Assembly: GCA_018663165.1 (NCBI GenBank)
Contig: JABJES010000278.1
Span: 1-10,254 of the forward strand
Length of the DNA stretch: 10,254 nt
Source of the DNA: Rhodospirillaceae bacterium
GTDB lineage: Bacteria; Pseudomonadota; Alphaproteobacteria; UBA11136
Direction: 5' to 3'
Below the pieces are notes generated by a model. That model saw only the letters and a program-made list of their open reading frames with translations, made no database searches and had not been told where the DNA came from. This document shows, one piece after another, positions 1 through 6,333 of the stretch. How positions within the stretch are numbered: the first letter of the stretch is position 1; the number at the start of each line of letters is the position of its first letter. Both the position numbers and the translations under genes were made by a program.

Positions 1-383
1 ATAAGCCGGGTAATCGCCTTGCGCTTTGAGCCAACCTCATGGGCCGCCCCGTCGATAACCATTTGCGGCGTATAGATGGAACGCGCAGCAAGAACTGGCG
101 CATAACGACGCTGGCGGTTGGTCGACTCAGGCGTTGCAAAGGGGTCTTCCCAGCCGATGTAATCCCAATAATCCACATGAAGGGAGAGCGCGATAACATC
201 GTCACGGCGGGACAGATCATTAAGAAAGGCGTCCGCTGGCGGGCAGGAAGAACAGCCCTGAGAGGTGAACAATTCAACTACCACCGGTGCCGGGCTCTCG
301 GCCCGGACAGAAGCCGTGGGAAAGAAAAGCCCCGCCCCGATAAGGAAAAAAGCCGCCGAAAGATATTTGAATATATTTTGCAT
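1..383 (-). CDS. DUF1223-family exported thioredoxin-like protein (C-terminus off window)
   Basis: The reverse strand reads open from an ATG at 383 to the window edge, giving the first 127 residues of a longer protein. Residues 1-28 form a signal peptide: a Lys near the start, a hydrophobic stretch, then a VRA/ES cleavage site. The mature part begins with VVVELFTSQGCSSCPPAD; the CSSC at 44-47 is a thioredoxin-type CXXC. It continues with HVDYWDYIGW and then YTPQMVIDG. These are hallmarks of DUF1223, a family of secreted thioredoxin-fold proteins with no settled function; a periplasmic redox role is inference. The codon immediately before CTG-ATG is TAG, so no upstream ATG start is possible in this frame. 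No Shine-Dalgarno is visible before the ATG. It lies 137 bp downstream of the lipoprotein gene on the same strand. The missing C-terminus prevents a length comparison. Confidence 0.9.
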   Translation of the reverse strand, partial: MQNIFKYLSAAFFLIGAGLFFPTASVRAESPAPVVVELFTSQGCSSCPPADAFLNDLSRRDDVIALSLHVDYWDYIGWEDPFATPESTNRQRRYAPVLAARSIYTPQMVIDGAAHEVGSKRKAITRL

Positions 384-392
384 CAGCTAAAA

Positions 393-420
393 ATAGTAGA
401 GAGACAGGCTCACTTGCCAA
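393..420 (-). promoter_or_regulatory. Candidate sigma70-type promoter of the DUF1223 gene
   Basis: On the minus strand TTGGCA (420-415) and TACTAT (398-393) are separated by 16 bp. They match the -35 consensus at 5 of 6 positions and the -10 at 4 of 6. Transcription would begin only a few bases before the ATG at 383. This fits the absence of a ribosome-binding site and would make the mRNA nearly leaderless. The call is by eye, and chance matches of this quality are common. Confidence 0.3.
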
Positions 421-434
421 TCACATCTCGGTGA

Positions 435-462
435 GCCGCAAGACCCGCCCAGATCTTGCGGC
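435..462. other. 9-bp inverted repeat (hairpin) in the gap between two minus-strand genes
   Basis: GCCGCAAGA (435-443) pairs perfectly with TCTTGCGGC (454-462) around a 10-base loop. It lies between the lipoprotein stop and the DUF1223 start, the only sizeable gap on that side (384-520). No T-run follows on either strand, so it is not a standard intrinsic terminator. It could attenuate, protect an mRNA 3' end or bind a protein. The rest of the gap is AT-rich just after the lipoprotein stop and otherwise unremarkable. Confidence 0.45.
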
Positions 463-520
463 GCTGGGTATTGCACCGGAATGGTGAAGAAGGGCCGGTA
501 CGAAGCGCTACAAAAATAAT

Positions 521-1195
521 TTAGCCGTCTTCCGGGTCCCAGCCCCCCTGCCATTCAGCAATCGGCAGAATAACCGGCGGCACGCCGTTATCGAAAAACC
601 ACGAATCAACGGCATAAGCGGCACCTCCTTCCGTTTCCATAATCGCCGCTGTCGTATGGGGCCAGCCGGCAATGAAGAACCCCCTGGTCGCCGGGCCGCG
701 AAGATCGTGAAACCGCAACAAGCCGTCATTCTTCATCAGGATGAGATAATTTGTCGTATTCAGGGACTCATCGACGCAATCCAGTTGATAGGGATTGCCC
801 AAACCCATTTTGCTGCCCCCCTTGTCGAGCTTTGTTCCCACCACATCACCGGTCTTTTGTTCCAGTAAAGCGACCGCGCCCTGAATTGCCGCGCGTTCAG
901 CCTCGGCGTCTGCAGGCAATGGTGTGAACAGCTCTCGCACCGGGTCCCAATCCGCCGCCGTCAACTCAATATACTGAGAGCGCCGACAGCCATAGCCGTA
1001 ACACATGGTGAAGGCTTGCGACGTTGGGCTATCTATTCCATGGCGGCTGAGAAATTTTTCGGCATGGCGCGGGGAAGAGGCACCGCAAGCCGAAAGAGTG
1101 GCGGAAAGCAGAACGAGAACGACAAACAATCCGACCGATCGACAATCCGGCAGAGATCGCTTGAGGCTACGCCTTGAGCAAGTTTTCCAGAACAT
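521..1195 (-). CDS. Putative outer-membrane-directed lipoprotein with a Cys-His-Asp triad pattern
   Basis: This encodes 224 residues of a protein I cannot name. The N-terminus has basic residues, a hydrophobic core (about 21-33) and a lipobox LSAC with the lipidated Cys at 37. The residue after it is Gly rather than Asp, which by the usual Lol rule favours the outer membrane. After C37 come a CYGYGC pair (C65, C70), an acidic/Ala-rich helical stretch, and a C-terminal half. That half contains QLDCVDESLNTT (C140), FIAGWPHTTAA (H180) and YAVDSWFFDNG (D197). The order and surroundings of C140, H180 and D197 resemble a papain/transglutaminase-like triad, but catalysis is inference. I chose the ATG at 1195 because GGAGGA lies 10 nt upstream and it places the signal sequence correctly; the reading frame stays open further upstream inside acnA. 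It overlaps the acnA end by 29 bp in another frame, implying co-transcription with acnA. Confidence 0.75.
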   Translation of the reverse strand: MFWKTCSRRSLKRSLPDCRSVGLFVVLVLLSATLSACGASSPRHAEKFLSRHGIDSPTSQAFTMCYGYGCRRSQYIELTAADWDPVRELFTPLPADAEAERAAIQGAVALLEQKTGDVVGTKLDKGGSKMGLGNPYQLDCVDESLNTTNYLILMKNDGLLRFHDLRGPATRGFFIAGWPHTTAAIMETEGGAAYAVDSWFFDNGVPPVILPIAEWQGGWDPEDG

Positions 1196-3845
1196 AGGGC
1201 AGGATTCCTCCGTGGCGATAGTAATCCACCTCGTCCAGGGTATCGATCCGGCATAATAGATCCACATCCTCGGCCGATCCATCGGCCCGATGAATAATTG
1301 CCCGCACCTTCATACCCGGCGTGATCCCCGAGGCCAGGCCGGTCAGGTCAAACGTCTCGCTGCCGTCGAGTCGCAATGTCTTGCGGCTGACATCTTTTTC
1401 AAACTGCAGGGGCAGAACCCCCATGCCGACGAGATTAGAGCGATGGATACGCTCATAGCTTTCGGCGATCACCGCCTTAACACCGAGCAACATCGGTCCC
1501 TTGGCCGCCCAGTCCCTCGATGAGCCAGTGCCATATTCCTTGCCCGCCACAACGATCAGCGGCACACCTTCATCTGCGTATTTCATCGCCGCGTCATAGA
1601 TCGGCATGACCTCGCCCGAGGGCTGATGGGTGGTCAAGCCGCCTTCGGTGCCCGGTGCCATTTCATTGCGGATACGGACATTGGCAAAGGTGCCGCGCAT
1701 CATTACTTCGTGGTTGCCGCGCCGTGCGCCGTAAGAATTAAACTCAGCCGGGCTCACTCCGTGTTCGACCAGATAGGTACCTGCCGGACCATCTGGTTTA
1801 ATACCGCCAGCCGGAGAAATATGATCGGTGGTCACCGAATCACCAAGCAAGGCCAAGGCGCGGGCGGCGGTCAGATCGGTAAAGTCCCGAGGCCCGGTTA
1901 TCGCGCCGGTGAAATAAGGCGGATTTTTGACGTAGGTGCTGGCATCATCCCAGGCAAAGGTGGTGCCGGTGGCCGTCTTGACCGCCTGCCATTCGGCCGG
2001 GCCTTCAAAAACATTGGCATACCGGGCGCGGAACATTTCCGGCGTCAGCGCCGTGTCCAGCGCTTGGCTGATCTCCGCATTCGACGGCCACACATCTTTC
2101 AGATAAATCGGATTGCCGTCGCTTCCCTTGCCCAGGGGTTCGGTGAGAATATCGCGGGTCAGCGTCCCGGCCAGGGCATAGGCAACCACCAGTGGCGGCG
2201 AGGCCAGATAGTTGGCCTTGACCTGCGGACTGATACGGCCCTCAAAATTGCGATTGCCCGAAAGCACCGAACAGACCGCCAGATCACTGCCATCAATGGC
2301 GGCGGAAATGTTTTCGGCCAACGGCCCGGAATTGCCGATGCATGTAGTGCAGCCATAGCCGACGATGTTAAAGCCGAGCGCATCCAGATCACCCTGGACA
2401 CCGGCGGCTTCAAGATAGTCGGCAACCACCAGACTGCCCGGTGCCAGCGACGTCTTGACCCAGGGTTTGACGACAAGCCCCAACGCCACGGCCTTCTTCG
2501 CCAAAAGCCCGGCGGCGATCATAACGCTGGGATTAGAAGTATTAGTACAGCTGGTAATGGCGGCAATAACCACGTCACCATCGCGCAACTCGTGATCTGC
2601 GCCCTCGACCTTACGGGCTCGCGGCGCACCGCCATCGCCCTGAAGGGTGGGCAAAATTTCAGCGAATGATTTGGCGGCATGGGAAAGTGCGATCCGGTCC
2701 TGGGGCCGTTTGGGTCCGGCAAGAGAAGGCTCGACTTGCGCCATATCCAGCGACAGGAACTGACTGAATTGAGGCTCGGGACTTGACCCATCCCGCCACA
2801 GGCCCTGGGCCTTGGCATAGGCTTCAACCAGGGCGACACGATCAGGGTCGCGGCCAGAAAAGGCGAGAAAACGCAGGGTTTCGGAATCGATGGGGAAAAA
2901 GCCGCAGGTGGCACCGTATTCCGGGGCCATATTGGCCAAAGTCGCGCGGTCGGGCAGGGAAAGATGATCGAGACCGGGACCAAAAAATTCGACGAACTTG
3001 CCAACCACCCCATGGGCGCGCAGCATCTCGGTCACAAGCAGCACCAGATCGGTCGCCGTAATACCTTCCTTCGGCGTGCCTTCAAGTCGAAAGCCAACCA
3101 CATCGGGTGCCAGCATCGAGATCGGCTGGCCGAGCATGGCCGCTTCGGCCTCGATACCGCCGACGCCCCAGCCTAAAACCCCAAGGCCGTTGACCATGGT
3201 CGTATGACTGTCGGTGCCGACACAAGTGTCGGGATAAGCGATCGTCTCTCCGTCTTCCTCGCGAGTCCAGACGGTCTGGGCCAGATATTCCAGATTGACC
3301 TGATGGCAGATGCCGGTGCCCGGCGGGACGACGCGGAAATTATCAAACGCCGTCTGGCCCCAGCGCAAAAAAGCATAGCGCTCGCCATTACGGGAAAATT
3401 CGGCAGCGACGTTTTTCTCAAAAGCATCGGCACTCCCCGCATAATCGACCATCACCGAATGATCAATGACGAGATCGACCGGAGAAAGAGGATTTATCCG
3501 TTCAGCACCACCACCACGCGCCGCCATGGCATCACGCATGGCCGCCAGATCAACGACCGCAGGAACGCCGGTAAAATCCTGCATCAGGACGCGGGCCGGA
3601 CGATAGGCAATCTCGCGACCCGACGCCCCGGACCCGACGCCAGCAGCAAGAGCCTCAATATCGGCGCGGTTCACCGTCTTGCCGTCCTCATGGCGCAGCA
3701 GGTTTTCGAGCAGCACCTTAAGCGAGAACGGCAGGCGCTCAAGACCGTCAAGACCGGCGGCCTCAAGGCTGTAATAGACATAATCGCGGCCATTAACGTT
3801 TAACTTCCGGCGTGCCGAACTTTTTTTCCCGCTTTCTCCACTCAC
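1167..3845 (-). CDS. acnA: Aconitate hydratase A
   Basis: AcnA interconverts citrate and isocitrate through cis-aconitate in the cytoplasmic TCA cycle, using a [4Fe-4S] cluster. The 892 residues match the usual AcnA/IRP-type length. Motifs run in order: QDFTGVPAVVDLAAMRDA, then CVGTDSHTTMVNGLGVLGWGVGG, then SCTNTSNPS with C433, then YGCTTCIGNSGP with C499 and C502. The three cysteines are the cluster ligands. The C-terminal swivel domain follows, with FNSYGARRGNHEVM and AGKEYGTGSSRDWAAKGP. The start is GTG at 3845: a GAGGAG motif lies about 10 nt upstream and an in-frame TAG just above it excludes a longer form. It is divergent from ccmA and its 3' end overlaps the lipoprotein gene. No frameshift or missing ligand is seen. 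A promoter and a palindromic operator candidate lie immediately upstream. Confidence 0.98.
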   Translation of the reverse strand: MSGESGKKSSARRKLNVNGRDYVYYSLEAAGLDGLERLPFSLKVLLENLLRHEDGKTVNRADIEALAAGVGSGASGREIAYRPARVLMQDFTGVPAVVDLAAMRDAMAARGGGAERINPLSPVDLVIDHSVMVDYAGSADAFEKNVAAEFSRNGERYAFLRWGQTAFDNFRVVPPGTGICHQVNLEYLAQTVWTREEDGETIAYPDTCVGTDSHTTMVNGLGVLGWGVGGIEAEAAMLGQPISMLAPDVVGFRLEGTPKEGITATDLVLLVTEMLRAHGVVGKFVEFFGPGLDHLSLPDRATLANMAPEYGATCGFFPIDSETLRFLAFSGRDPDRVALVEAYAKAQGLWRDGSSPEPQFSQFLSLDMAQVEPSLAGPKRPQDRIALSHAAKSFAEILPTLQGDGGAPRARKVEGADHELRDGDVVIAAITSCTNTSNPSVMIAAGLLAKKAVALGLVVKPWVKTSLAPGSLVVADYLEAAGVQGDLDALGFNIVGYGCTTCIGNSGPLAENISAAIDGSDLAVCSVLSGNRNFEGRISPQVKANYLASPPLVVAYALAGTLTRDILTEPLGKGSDGNPIYLKDVWPSNAEISQALDTALTPEMFRARYANVFEGPAEWQAVKTATGTTFAWDDASTYVKNPPYFTGAITGPRDFTDLTAARALALLGDSVTTDHISPAGGIKPDGPAGTYLVEHGVSPAEFNSYGARRGNHEVMMRGTFANVRIRNEMAPGTEGGLTTHQPSGEVMPIYDAAMKYADEGVPLIVVAGKEYGTGSSRDWAAKGPMLLGVKAVIAESYERIHRSNLVGMGVLPLQFEKDVSRKTLRLDGSETFDLTGLASGITPGMKVRAIIHRADGSAEDVDLLCRIDTLDEVDYYRHGGILPYVLENLLKA
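1206..1211 (-). promoter_or_regulatory. Ribosome-binding site of the lipoprotein gene, inside acnA
   Basis: GGAGGA on the minus strand sits 10 nt before the ATG at 1195, within the last codons of acnA. It decides the start of the lipoprotein gene against longer in-frame alternatives such as the ATG at 1282, which would put about 29 hydrophilic residues before the signal sequence. Confidence 0.55.
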
Positions 3846-3875
3846 CTGATCTTTACTCCTCTAGCAAAAGGTGCC

Positions 3876-3889
3876 TCAAGATATCTTGA
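3876..3889. promoter_or_regulatory. Perfect 14-bp palindrome overlapping the acnA -10: operator candidate
   Basis: TCAAGATATCTTGA is an exact palindrome without spacer (half-site ATCTTGA). It lies 31-44 bp upstream of the acnA GTG. It covers the proposed -10, where a bound dimeric regulator would block initiation. Winged-helix regulators such as the MarR family often bind short symmetric sites of this type, but I cannot assign the regulator. Confidence 0.5.
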
Positions 3890-3905
3890 TTCTGCGCCCT
3901 GTCCA
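3878..3905 (-). promoter_or_regulatory. Candidate acnA promoter
   Basis: On the minus strand TGGACA (3905-3900) and TATCTT (3883-3878) are spaced by 16 bp. They match the sigma70 consensus at 5 of 6 and 4 of 6 positions. Initiation near 3871 would give a 5' leader of about 25 nt carrying the GAGGAG ribosome-binding site. The -10 falls inside the palindrome at 3876-3889. The call is by eye. Confidence 0.4.
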
Positions 3906-3915
3906 GTCCCTGTGG

Positions 3916-3935
3916 CGGAAAACGGGGCCTTTCCG
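3916..3935. promoter_or_regulatory. 6-bp inverted repeat upstream of the acnA promoter
   Basis: CGGAAA (3916-3921) and TTTCCG (3930-3935) are inverted repeats with an 8-bp spacer. The centre is about 55 bp upstream of the proposed acnA transcription start. That is a common location for an activator site, and a regulator here could also affect ccm. A 6-bp dyad can arise by chance. Confidence 0.25.
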
Positions 3936-3972
3936 ATTCGCTCCACCTTCCTATATATGGTAGCTCAATCCT

Positions 3973-4001
3973 CTGATAAAATAGCGGTATCGGGCTATAC
4001 T
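3973..4001 (+). promoter_or_regulatory. Candidate promoter of the ccm operon
   Basis: CTGATA (3973-3978) and TATACT (3996-4001) are separated by 17 bp, matching the sigma70 consensus at 4 of 6 and 5 of 6 positions. It is the best plus-strand pair I find in the divergent region. Transcription would start near 4008, leaving a leader of about 115 nt before ccmA that contains two tandem repeats. No riboswitch is recognised in that leader. Confidence 0.4.
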
Positions 4002-4014
4002 AACCGCCAGCACC

Positions 4015-4036
4015 CCAAAAGGATGCCAAAAGGATA
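4015..4036 (+). repeat. 11-bp tandem duplication in the ccm leader
   Basis: CCAAAAGGATG (4015-4025) is followed directly by CCAAAAGGATA (4026-4036), identical at 10 of 11 positions. It lies just downstream of the proposed ccm transcription start. Each unit contains AAAAGGA, which resembles a ribosome-binding site, but no credible ORF follows; the ATG in the first unit opens only a 4-codon frame. Confidence 0.6.
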
Positions 4037-4082
4037 ATTGTGTCGAACGTGACAAGCTTTCTCTCCGACCAGACCAAAGCGT

Positions 4083-4118
4083 CTTGCAAGGCGTCTTACA
4101 GGACGTGTTACAGGACGT
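4083..4118 (+). repeat. Three 12-bp tandem units ending in the ccmA ribosome-binding site
   Basis: The units are CTTGCAAGGCGT (4083-4094), CTTACAGGACGT (4095-4106) and GTTACAGGACGT (4107-4118). The last two differ at one base and the first is more diverged. AGGA in the third copy (4112-4115) lies 7 nt before the ccmA ATG and is its likely Shine-Dalgarno. The second copy therefore holds a duplicate of it 12 nt further upstream. The tract is also open in frame with ccmA. Confidence 0.75.
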
Positions 4119-4122
4119 ACAG

Positions 4123-4845
4123 ATGAACCGTTTTAGCGGCGAAGCCCTGACCTGTCTGCGGGGCGGAAGAACGGTTTTTACCGGCCTCGATTTTGCCCTC
4201 GACCCCGGCGACGCCCTGGTTCTGCTTGGCCCCAATGGCAGCGGCAAATCGAGTCTGCTGCGGATCATGGCCGGGCTCGCCAAGCCCGGTTTCGGGCGCA
4301 TGATGTGGTGCGGAAACCCGGTTGACGATGAGCCGGAAGAGCATCACGCCCGCCTCCATTATGTGGGCCATCTCGACAGCGTGAAGGCGTCGATGACCCT
4401 CACCGAGAATCTCAGCTTTTGGGCCGGATTACGGGTCGGTGGGCGGCCGCCACCAGGGATTATCCGCAGTGCCTTGGGAAGTTTTGGCCTCGACCATCTG
4501 GCCGATTATCCCTGTCGCCTGCTTTCGGCCGGACAGAAACGGCGGCTCAATCTCGCCCGCACCCTTGCCTCACCGGCTGAAATCTGGCTCCTCGACGAAC
4601 CAACCGTGGCCCTTGACCGGGAATCGGTCTCGGCACTTGAACACGCCATCGCCCGCCACCGGAGACGCGGCGGCATGGTCGTCGTCGCCACTCATTCCGA
4701 AATGGCTCTGGGCCGCGCCCAACCGCTTTATCTCGACCGCTTTGCGCCACCAACAGGTTTGGCTGGCTTGCAGGGCTTCGACACCAACGACGAATCTTAT
4801 CTCGGCAACCCATCAGAGGGCCCATCGGGCGGAATCGGGCGATGA
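4123..4845 (+). CDS. ccmA: Cytochrome c maturation ABC transporter ATP-binding protein CcmA
   Basis: CcmA is the cytoplasmic ATPase of the CcmABCD complex. ATP hydrolysis drives release of heme-loaded CcmE from CcmC and CcmD. The 240 residues contain Walker A GPNGSGKS (36-43), the signature LSAGQKRR (134-141), Walker B WLLDEP (155-160) and the H-loop ATHS (H191). The CcmA-type segment YVGHLDSVKASMTLTENLSFW precedes the signature. I chose the ATG at 4123 because AGGA lies 7 nt upstream and MNRFSGEAL aligns with normal ABC N-termini. A TTG at 4084 would add 13 repeat-encoded residues. The roughly 49 residues after the H-loop are longer than in typical CcmA (about 205-215 residues in total) and end in a Gly/Ser-rich tail. 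It is the first gene of the operon and its stop overlaps the ccmB start by ATGA. Confidence 0.96.
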   Translation: MNRFSGEALTCLRGGRTVFTGLDFALDPGDALVLLGPNGSGKSSLLRIMAGLAKPGFGRMMWCGNPVDDEPEEHHARLHYVGHLDSVKASMTLTENLSFWAGLRVGGRPPPGIIRSALGSFGLDHLADYPCRLLSAGQKRRLNLARTLASPAEIWLLDEPTVALDRESVSALEHAIARHRRRGGMVVVATHSEMALGRAQPLYLDRFAPPTGLAGLQGFDTNDESYLGNPSEGPSGGIGR

Positions 4846-5507
4846 CCGGATTCTGGATCATCGTCAAACGCGACCTTTCCCTGGCCTGGCGTCAAGGCGG
4901 CGATGGATTCATCGCCATCATGTTCTTTCTTATCGCCGTCACCCTTTTCCCCCTCGGCATCGGACCGGAGATCGGCGTGCTGGCCCGCATCAGCGCCGGT
5001 GTGGTCTGGGTTTCGGCCCTGCTCGCCACCCTGCTTTCCCTGGAACGCCTGTTTCAGGCTGATTTCGAGGATGGCTCCCTGGAACAGATCGCCATCACGC
5101 CGCTGCCCCTTGAAGCCGTGGTGCTCGCCAAATGCGTCGCCAACTGGCTGATGACCGGCCTGCCCCTGCTGATCATTGCACCCCTGCTGGCCCTGATGCT
5201 GCATATGGAAACCGCCGGTTTCTGGGCCCTGATGGCAGGCATGGCCCTGGGCACGCCGATCCTCAACCTGATCGGTGCTATTGGGGCCGCGCTGACCATT
5301 GGCGCGCGCCGTGGCGGCGTGCTCCTCACCCTTCTGGTGCTGCCGCTTTATATCCCGGTTCTCATCTTCGGGGTCGGCGCTGTGGAAGCCACCCTGACCG
5401 GGCTCTCGGCGGCCCCTCACCTTCAAATTCTCGGCGGCCTGCTGCTTCTCGCCCTGCCGCTGGGCATTATCGCCAGCGCGGCGGCATTGCGTCAGGCGCT
5501 TGAATAA
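4842..5507 (+). CDS. ccmB: Heme exporter membrane subunit CcmB
   Basis: CcmB is the inner-membrane partner of the CcmA ATPase in the System I heme-handling complex. Its 221 residues match the family length. It opens with a short cytoplasmic segment, KRDLSLAWRQGGD. About six hydrophobic segments then alternate with short loops. The conserved loop DFEDGSLEQ is at 74-82. The start ATG overlaps the ccmA stop (ATGA), so translational coupling is likely. The C-terminus ends SAAALRQALE. What CcmB actually transports is still debated; heme delivery itself is usually credited to CcmC. Confidence 0.96.
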   Translation: MTGFWIIVKRDLSLAWRQGGDGFIAIMFFLIAVTLFPLGIGPEIGVLARISAGVVWVSALLATLLSLERLFQADFEDGSLEQIAITPLPLEAVVLAKCVANWLMTGLPLLIIAPLLALMLHMETAGFWALMAGMALGTPILNLIGAIGAALTIGARRGGVLLTLLVLPLYIPVLIFGVGAVEATLTGLSAAPHLQILGGLLLLALPLGIIASAAALRQALE

Positions 5508-5525
5508 CCTACATCAGAAACAACG

Positions 5526-5543
5526 CCTCACCCTCACCCTCAG
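5526..5543 (+). repeat. Three 6-bp tandem units between ccmB and ccmC
   Basis: CCTCAC, CCTCAC and CCTCAG follow one another within the 53-bp spacer before ccmC. The spacer has no clear ribosome-binding site for ccmC. This is a short simple repeat, probably from slippage. Confidence 0.5.
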
Positions 5544-5560
5544 CCACTTTGATCGGCCCC

Positions 5561-6319
5561 ATGCACCGTTTTGCCAATCCCAATGTTTTTCTCCGCCTCA
5601 GCAACAGGATCATGCCCTGGAGCACCGGCGTGATGATCGCCTCCCTTGTTGCAGGGCTGGTCTTCGCCCTTGGGGCCTCACCAGCGGATTATCAACAGGG
5701 CGAGAGCGTGCGCATCATGTACGTTCATGTACCTGCCGCGTGGATGGCGCTCTTTATTTATATCTGCCTGGCCGGGGCCAGTGCAGTGGCGCTGATCTGG
5801 AAGCATCCCCTGGCCGATCTGGCAGCCAAGGCGAGCTCGCCCGTCGGGGCCTGTTTCACCTTTATCGCCCTGGCCACCGGTGCCTTGTGGGGCAAACCCA
5901 TGTGGGGTGCCTGGTGGGTGTGGGACGCTCGACTGACCTCGATGCTGATCCTGTTCTTTCTTTATCTCGGCCATATGGCCCTGGCCAATGCCTTTGAAGA
6001 TTCCGAACGCGGGGCAAAATCAGCGGCGATCCTGGCCCTGGTCGGCGTCATCAATATCCCGATCATCAAGTTTTCCGTCGACTGGTGGAACACTCTGCAC
6101 CAACCGGCCAGCGTCGTGCGTATGGGTGGGCCCTCAATTCACCCCTCGATGCTGACACCGCTTCTTTTGATGGCCATCGCCTTTACCGCCTATTACGTCA
6201 CCGTTGTCATCCTCCGTCTGCGCGGCGAAATTCTCGCCCGCAAGATCAGGGCCCTGCGCATGATCCGGGTCCAGGCCGAAAGCAAGGGGGAGAGCGGCCC
6301 CTATCTCCGGGAAATCTGA
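5561..6319 (+). CDS. ccmC: Heme transporter / heme-loading protein CcmC
   Basis: CcmC is a heme-handling membrane protein that presents heme to CcmE on the periplasmic side. The 252 residues include about six membrane segments. The tryptophan-rich WWD motif is seen as WGAWWVWDARLTSM around 115-128. The two heme-ligand histidines are H56 (YVHVPAAW) and H180 (WWNTLHQPASV), the latter next to the second conserved periplasmic loop. I chose the ATG at 5561 because MHRFANPNVFLRLSNR matches the usual CcmC N-terminus. A TTG at 5549 is possible but has no better signal. The Shine-Dalgarno before 5561 is poor, so translation may depend on ribosomes arriving from ccmB 53 bp upstream. A charged tail of about 25 residues follows the last membrane segment. 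Confidence 0.97.
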   Translation: MHRFANPNVFLRLSNRIMPWSTGVMIASLVAGLVFALGASPADYQQGESVRIMYVHVPAAWMALFIYICLAGASAVALIWKHPLADLAAKASSPVGACFTFIALATGALWGKPMWGAWWVWDARLTSMLILFFLYLGHMALANAFEDSERGAKSAAILALVGVINIPIIKFSVDWWNTLHQPASVVRMGGPSIHPSMLTPLLLMAIAFTAYYVTVVILRLRGEILARKIRALRMIRVQAESKGESGPYLREI

Positions 6320-6333
6320 GGCAAGAGATCACC

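Noticed and set aside
39..434. A 131-codon plus-strand frame opposite DUF1223
   Set aside because: The other strand encodes a clear signal peptide plus CSSC thioredoxin-like protein, so this is a shadow.
435..462. Hairpin as an intrinsic terminator
   Set aside because: No U-tract follows the stem on either strand; kept only as an unassigned inverted repeat.
1196..1282. Longer form of the lipoprotein starting at 1282
   Set aside because: It would place about 29 extra residues before the signal sequence and has no better ribosome-binding site than the GGAGGA preceding 1195.
1626..2669. A 347-codon plus-strand frame opposite acnA
   Set aside because: It is antisense to the highly conserved core of aconitase, has a biased His/Gly/Arg composition and no recognisable domain. 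High GC codon structure makes such mirror frames common.
3984..4007. Imperfect GCGGTAT / ATACTAACCGC symmetry around the ccm -10
   Set aside because: Only four contiguous base pairs match around the centre; too weak to call an operator.
4015..4118. Leader repeats as a CRISPR-like array or integration site
   Set aside because: Units of 11-12 bp without spacers, and no integrase or cas gene nearby; simple tandem duplication explains them.
4797..5426. A 209-codon minus-strand frame opposite ccmB, and similar antisense frames across the ccm genes
   Set aside because: Composition is rich in Gln, Gly, His and Asp, as expected from the reverse strand of membrane-protein codons; the sense strand carries conserved Ccm motifs.
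5500..5997. A 165-codon plus-strand frame starting within the end of ccmB and covering ccmC
   Set aside because: It is out of frame with ccmC, has low-complexity Arg/Pro/Ser content and no family features.
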